6,852 bases of DNA. It comes from Actinomycetes bacterium (GTDB taxonomy: Bacteria > Actinomycetota > Humimicrobiia > Humimicrobiales > Humimicrobiaceae). The stretch is from positions 1 to 6,852 of the forward strand of contig JAUWCR010000069.1 of NCBI GenBank assembly GCA_030609215.1, in the 5' to 3' direction. Each line of letters opens with the position of its first letter. Position 1 is the first letter of the stretch. The position numbers and the translations under genes are program-made. The notes under the pieces were generated by a model. The model saw only the letters and a program-made list of their open reading frames with translations, was not told the origin of the DNA and searched no databases. Positions 5,185-6,852 of this stretch are shown here, piece after piece.

Positions 5185-6213
5185 TTAGTAAGCTGGTATT
5201 CCTCTTTTCTTTTCAAGCTCTGCAGCTATTTTATCTAAATTGTCTGGAGTCACCAATTCAACTGGAGCAAGCACTTCATCATCCTCGTACTCAGCACCTT
5301 CTTCTATAATTTCTTTTAATATTTCTACAGCCATATAGCCAATGACATAAGGCTGCTGTAATATTGTTGCGGCTAAAACACCGTCTTCTATAGCTTGAAG
5401 CTCTTCAGGATCACCATTATATCCTACTACTATAATATCTTCTCCTGCTGCCTCAACTGCATTTGCTGCCCCAACAGCTTCACGACCGCTACAGAAAAAA
5501 GCACCAACAATATCAGGAGCTGCTGACATTATCTGCTGCATTGTATCAAATCCGCCTTCAGCGCTTGGAGTTTCAACAACTATATTTGAAGCAACCTCAT
5601 ATCCAAGCTCTTCAGATTTAGCTACAAATCCTTCTCCTCTTTGTCTTGCGTATGTCCACTGAGGATTCAAATTTCCACAACCAACTTTTAAAGTATTGTC
5701 TGGATCATCTTTCATTAGTTCATTTATATATTCTGCAGCCAATTGTCCGCCTTTAAAATTATCTGATATTATAAGGGCATTAACAGGACCAGATTTTCCA
5801 ATATCAGCGCAAACAACTGGTATTCCAGCATCTCTTGCAGCTTCAACTGCAGGACCTATAGCACCAGGATCTACTGGAGTTGAAACCATACCAGTTACAC
5901 CCTGTCCAACTAAACTGTTCATATCCTGAACCATCTTCGTGGGATCACTGTTTTGATCTATCATAATATACTCGTACCCAAGATCACTACATGCATCCCT
6001 CACACCTTTTTCAAGATTCTGGAAGAAAGTAAACTCCATTGTCCACAGAGAATAACCAATTGTTATAACTTTTGCTTCCTCAGCTGGTGCTGCTTCCTCA
6101 GCTTCCTCAGCTGGTGCTGCTTCCTCTTTACATCCTACTAAAGAGAAAGTCAGAATAAGTGTAACAGATACTACCAACACTAAAAAAATCTTTAAATACC
6201 TACTTTTACACAT
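5185..6213 (-). CDS. ABC transporter sugar-binding lipoprotein (ribose/galactose type)
   Basis: A 342-residue extracytoplasmic binding protein of the periplasmic-binding-protein class 1 fold (RbsB-like), which delivers a sugar to the permease encoded just upstream. Residues 1-28 form a lipoprotein signal: basic start (KSRYLK), hydrophobic core (about 9-25) and lipobox LVGC with lipidated Cys28. An acidic Ala/Pro/Glu linker (29-47) follows. The binding domain shows VITIGYSLWTMEFTFFQNL, IMIDQNSDPTKMVQDMNSLV, VSTPVDPGAIGPAVEAARDAGIPVVCADIG, and later FFCSGREAVGAANAVEAAG and VVGYNGDPEELQAI. These match the two-lobe ribose/xylose/inositol binders, but the exact ligand cannot be read. The ATG is supported by AAAGGAGG 9 nt upstream. 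It lies 72 nt after the permease gene and ends at a strong terminator, so it is the last gene of the transport unit. The nearby isomerase-like gene suggests a monosaccharide that requires isomerisation. Confidence 0.92.
   Translation of the reverse strand: MCKSRYLKIFLVLVVSVTLILTFSLVGCKEEAAPAEEAEEAAPAEEAKVITIGYSLWTMEFTFFQNLEKGVRDACSDLGYEYIMIDQNSDPTKMVQDMNSLVGQGVTGMVSTPVDPGAIGPAVEAARDAGIPVVCADIGKSGPVNALIISDNFKGGQLAAEYINELMKDDPDNTLKVGCGNLNPQWTYARQRGEGFVAKSEELGYEVASNIVVETPSAEGGFDTMQQIMSAAPDIVGAFFCSGREAVGAANAVEAAGEDIIVVGYNGDPEELQAIEDGVLAATILQQPYVIGYMAVEILKEIIEEGAEYEDDEVLAPVELVTPDNLDKIAAELEKKRGIPAY
6074..6126. repeat. Two 26-bp direct repeats (27-bp period) in the lipoprotein linker
   Basis: Identical 26-bp copies at 6074-6099 and 6101-6126 are separated by one base, giving a period of 27 bp or nine codons. 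They encode the repeated EEAAPAEEA linker just after the lipidated cysteine. The period keeps the frame, so copy-number changes by slippage would only lengthen or shorten the tether. Confidence 0.9.
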
Positions 6214-6214
6214 T

Positions 6215-6230
6215 TTACATAGCCTCCTTT
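6215..6230 (-). promoter_or_regulatory. Ribosome binding site with minimal start-stop before the binding-protein gene
   Basis: AAAGGAGG (6230 to 6223) is a near-perfect Shine-Dalgarno sequence. Two bases later comes ATG immediately followed by TAA, then one A and the true ATG at 6213. The true start, 9 nt from the site, is the only one that gives the long protein. The ATGTAA could hold or recycle ribosomes next to the real start. Confidence 0.6.
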
Positions 6231-6259
6231 AAATATTGATATTTATAAAACCTAACTGA

Positions 6260-6281
6260 TTATATTACCATCGCCTCCTTT
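6260..6281 (-). other. Second strong ribosome binding site with a 3-codon ORF
   Basis: Between the permease stop and the binding-protein gene, AAAGGAGG (6281 to 6274) is followed at 2 nt by ATG GTA ATA TAA. It closely copies the arrangement 51 bp downstream. It may be a remnant of a duplicated start region or a short translated leader; no function can be assigned. Confidence 0.4.
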
Positions 6282-6285
6282 CATA

Positions 6286-6852
6286 TTATTCTTTCTGCCC
6301 TAAAACAGTATATTTCATACGATATAATGCTACAGCAAATATTAGCACTAGTCCAGTAACTATTTTTTGCCAGTATGAATCCACCTGAAGGATACCCATA
6401 CCATTACCAAGATACGTTAGTATTAAAGATGCAAAAAATGCACCTCCAAGACTTCCATTTCCGCCACCTAATAATGTCCCGCCCAAAACTACAGCCGTTA
6501 TTATTTGAAATTCGTAACCCTGTCCCATTAGTCCTGGATTAGCACAACCAAGATTGGCAGAAATTATTACTGAAGATATGCCCACAAAAAAACCTAGCAG
6601 TGTGAAAATAGCAATCTTCATATTGTCAACATTTACACCAGATAACATTGCTGCATTTTTATTAGTTCCAACTGCAATAATATATCTACCAAATGGAGAT
6701 TTTCTCAGCACTAAAAACGCAACAATATAACAAATAACCATGAGTATGATTGCAAAAGGTATACCTAATACTTTTCCATTACCAATAAACAACCAGAAAT
6801 TATTTTCAATATAAACAGGCGTGTTGTTAGTATATAGATAAGCAATTGCCCT
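6286..6852 (-). CDS. ABC sugar transporter permease (RbsC-like), 5' end cut by window edge
   Basis: The last 188 codons of a membrane permease of the ribose/xylose/galactoside (BPD_transp_2) family. The frame is open to the window edge: upstream of the apparent TTG start at 6792 it continues for 20 more codons (RAIAYLYTNN onward, through IENNFW), so TTG is not the start. Family marks are FGRYIIAVGTNKNAAMLSGVN (the cytoplasmic loop that contacts the ATPase), GQGYEFQIITAVVLGGTLLGG with GNGSLGG after it, and VDSYWQKIVTGLVLIFAVALYRMKY near the end. Several hydrophobic membrane segments are visible (for example GIPFAIILMVICYIVAFLVL and IAIFTLLGFFVGISSVII). It would form the membrane channel served by the binding lipoprotein next to it. 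The partner ATPase is not in the window and is expected beyond the right edge. Confidence 0.93.
   Translation of the reverse strand, partial: RAIAYLYTNNTPVYIENNFWLFIGNGKVLGIPFAIILMVICYIVAFLVLRKSPFGRYIIAVGTNKNAAMLSGVNVDNMKIAIFTLLGFFVGISSVIISANLGCANPGLMGQGYEFQIITAVVLGGTLLGGGNGSLGGAFFASLILTYLGNGMGILQVDSYWQKIVTGLVLIFAVALYRMKYTVLGQKE

Noticed and set aside
5696..6141. Two plus-strand ORFs opposite the binding-protein gene
   Set aside because: They are complements of a clear lipoprotein gene, without recognisable domains and without Shine-Dalgarno sequences worth noting.
6286..6792. TTG at 6792 as the start of the permease
   Set aside because: The same frame continues upstream without a stop to the window edge, and a start here would remove several conserved membrane segments of the family; the gene is truncated by the window.
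1..6852. CRISPR array, tRNA/rRNA genes, riboswitch or transposon ends
   Set aside because: No regularly spaced repeats, no cloverleaf or rRNA-like stretch, no transposase frame and no long leader before any gene; the longest gene-free stretch is under 200 bp.

Overview
The window comes from an AT-rich bacterial chromosome with strong AGGAGG-type ribosome binding sites and compact, collinear genes. A YhaM-type exonuclease, SurE, a ribose-type ABC sugar importer and a Glu/Ala-rich lipoprotein linker together suggest an anaerobic fermenter of the Clostridia/Halanaerobiales, Atribacterota or Thermotogota kind. The sequence alone does not decide between these. Every supported gene lies on the minus strand, so transcription runs from right to left. 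No rRNA, tRNA, CRISPR array, transposase or phage gene was seen, and no stretch over 300 bases lacks a gene.

Right part (6852 to 5136): the 3' part of a ribose/sugar ABC permease (open at the window edge) is followed by a lipoprotein sugar-binding protein. This transport unit ends at a strong 32-bp palindromic terminator. The ATPase gene and the promoter of the unit must lie beyond the right edge.

Middle part (5135 to 732): a second unit starts with a DeoR-family regulator, then a fucose/arabinose-isomerase-like enzyme. An unlisted 41-codon ORF follows, then the nucleotidase surE and the OB-fold/HD exonuclease yhaM. From the isomerase to yhaM each start touches or overlaps the previous stop (TGATG, an 8-nt overlap, ATGA), so these genes are probably translationally coupled. 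A plausible reading is that the regulator senses a sugar phosphate and controls uptake and isomerisation of a sugar, while surE and yhaM, an RNA-decay and nucleotide-salvage pair, share the transcript.

Left part (730 to 1): a type II toxin-antitoxin module with its own good sigma-70-type promoter: a ribbon-helix-helix antitoxin, then an overlapping PIN-domain (VapC-like) toxin cut by the left edge.

The points most worth a second look are the 41-codon bridging ORF, the SurE-YhaM coupling, a possible sliding-clamp-binding motif at the YhaM C-terminus, the duplicated Shine-Dalgarno/start-stop elements before the binding-protein gene, and the unassigned substrate of the isomerase-like enzyme. 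Nothing here can be declared a new system from sequence alone.
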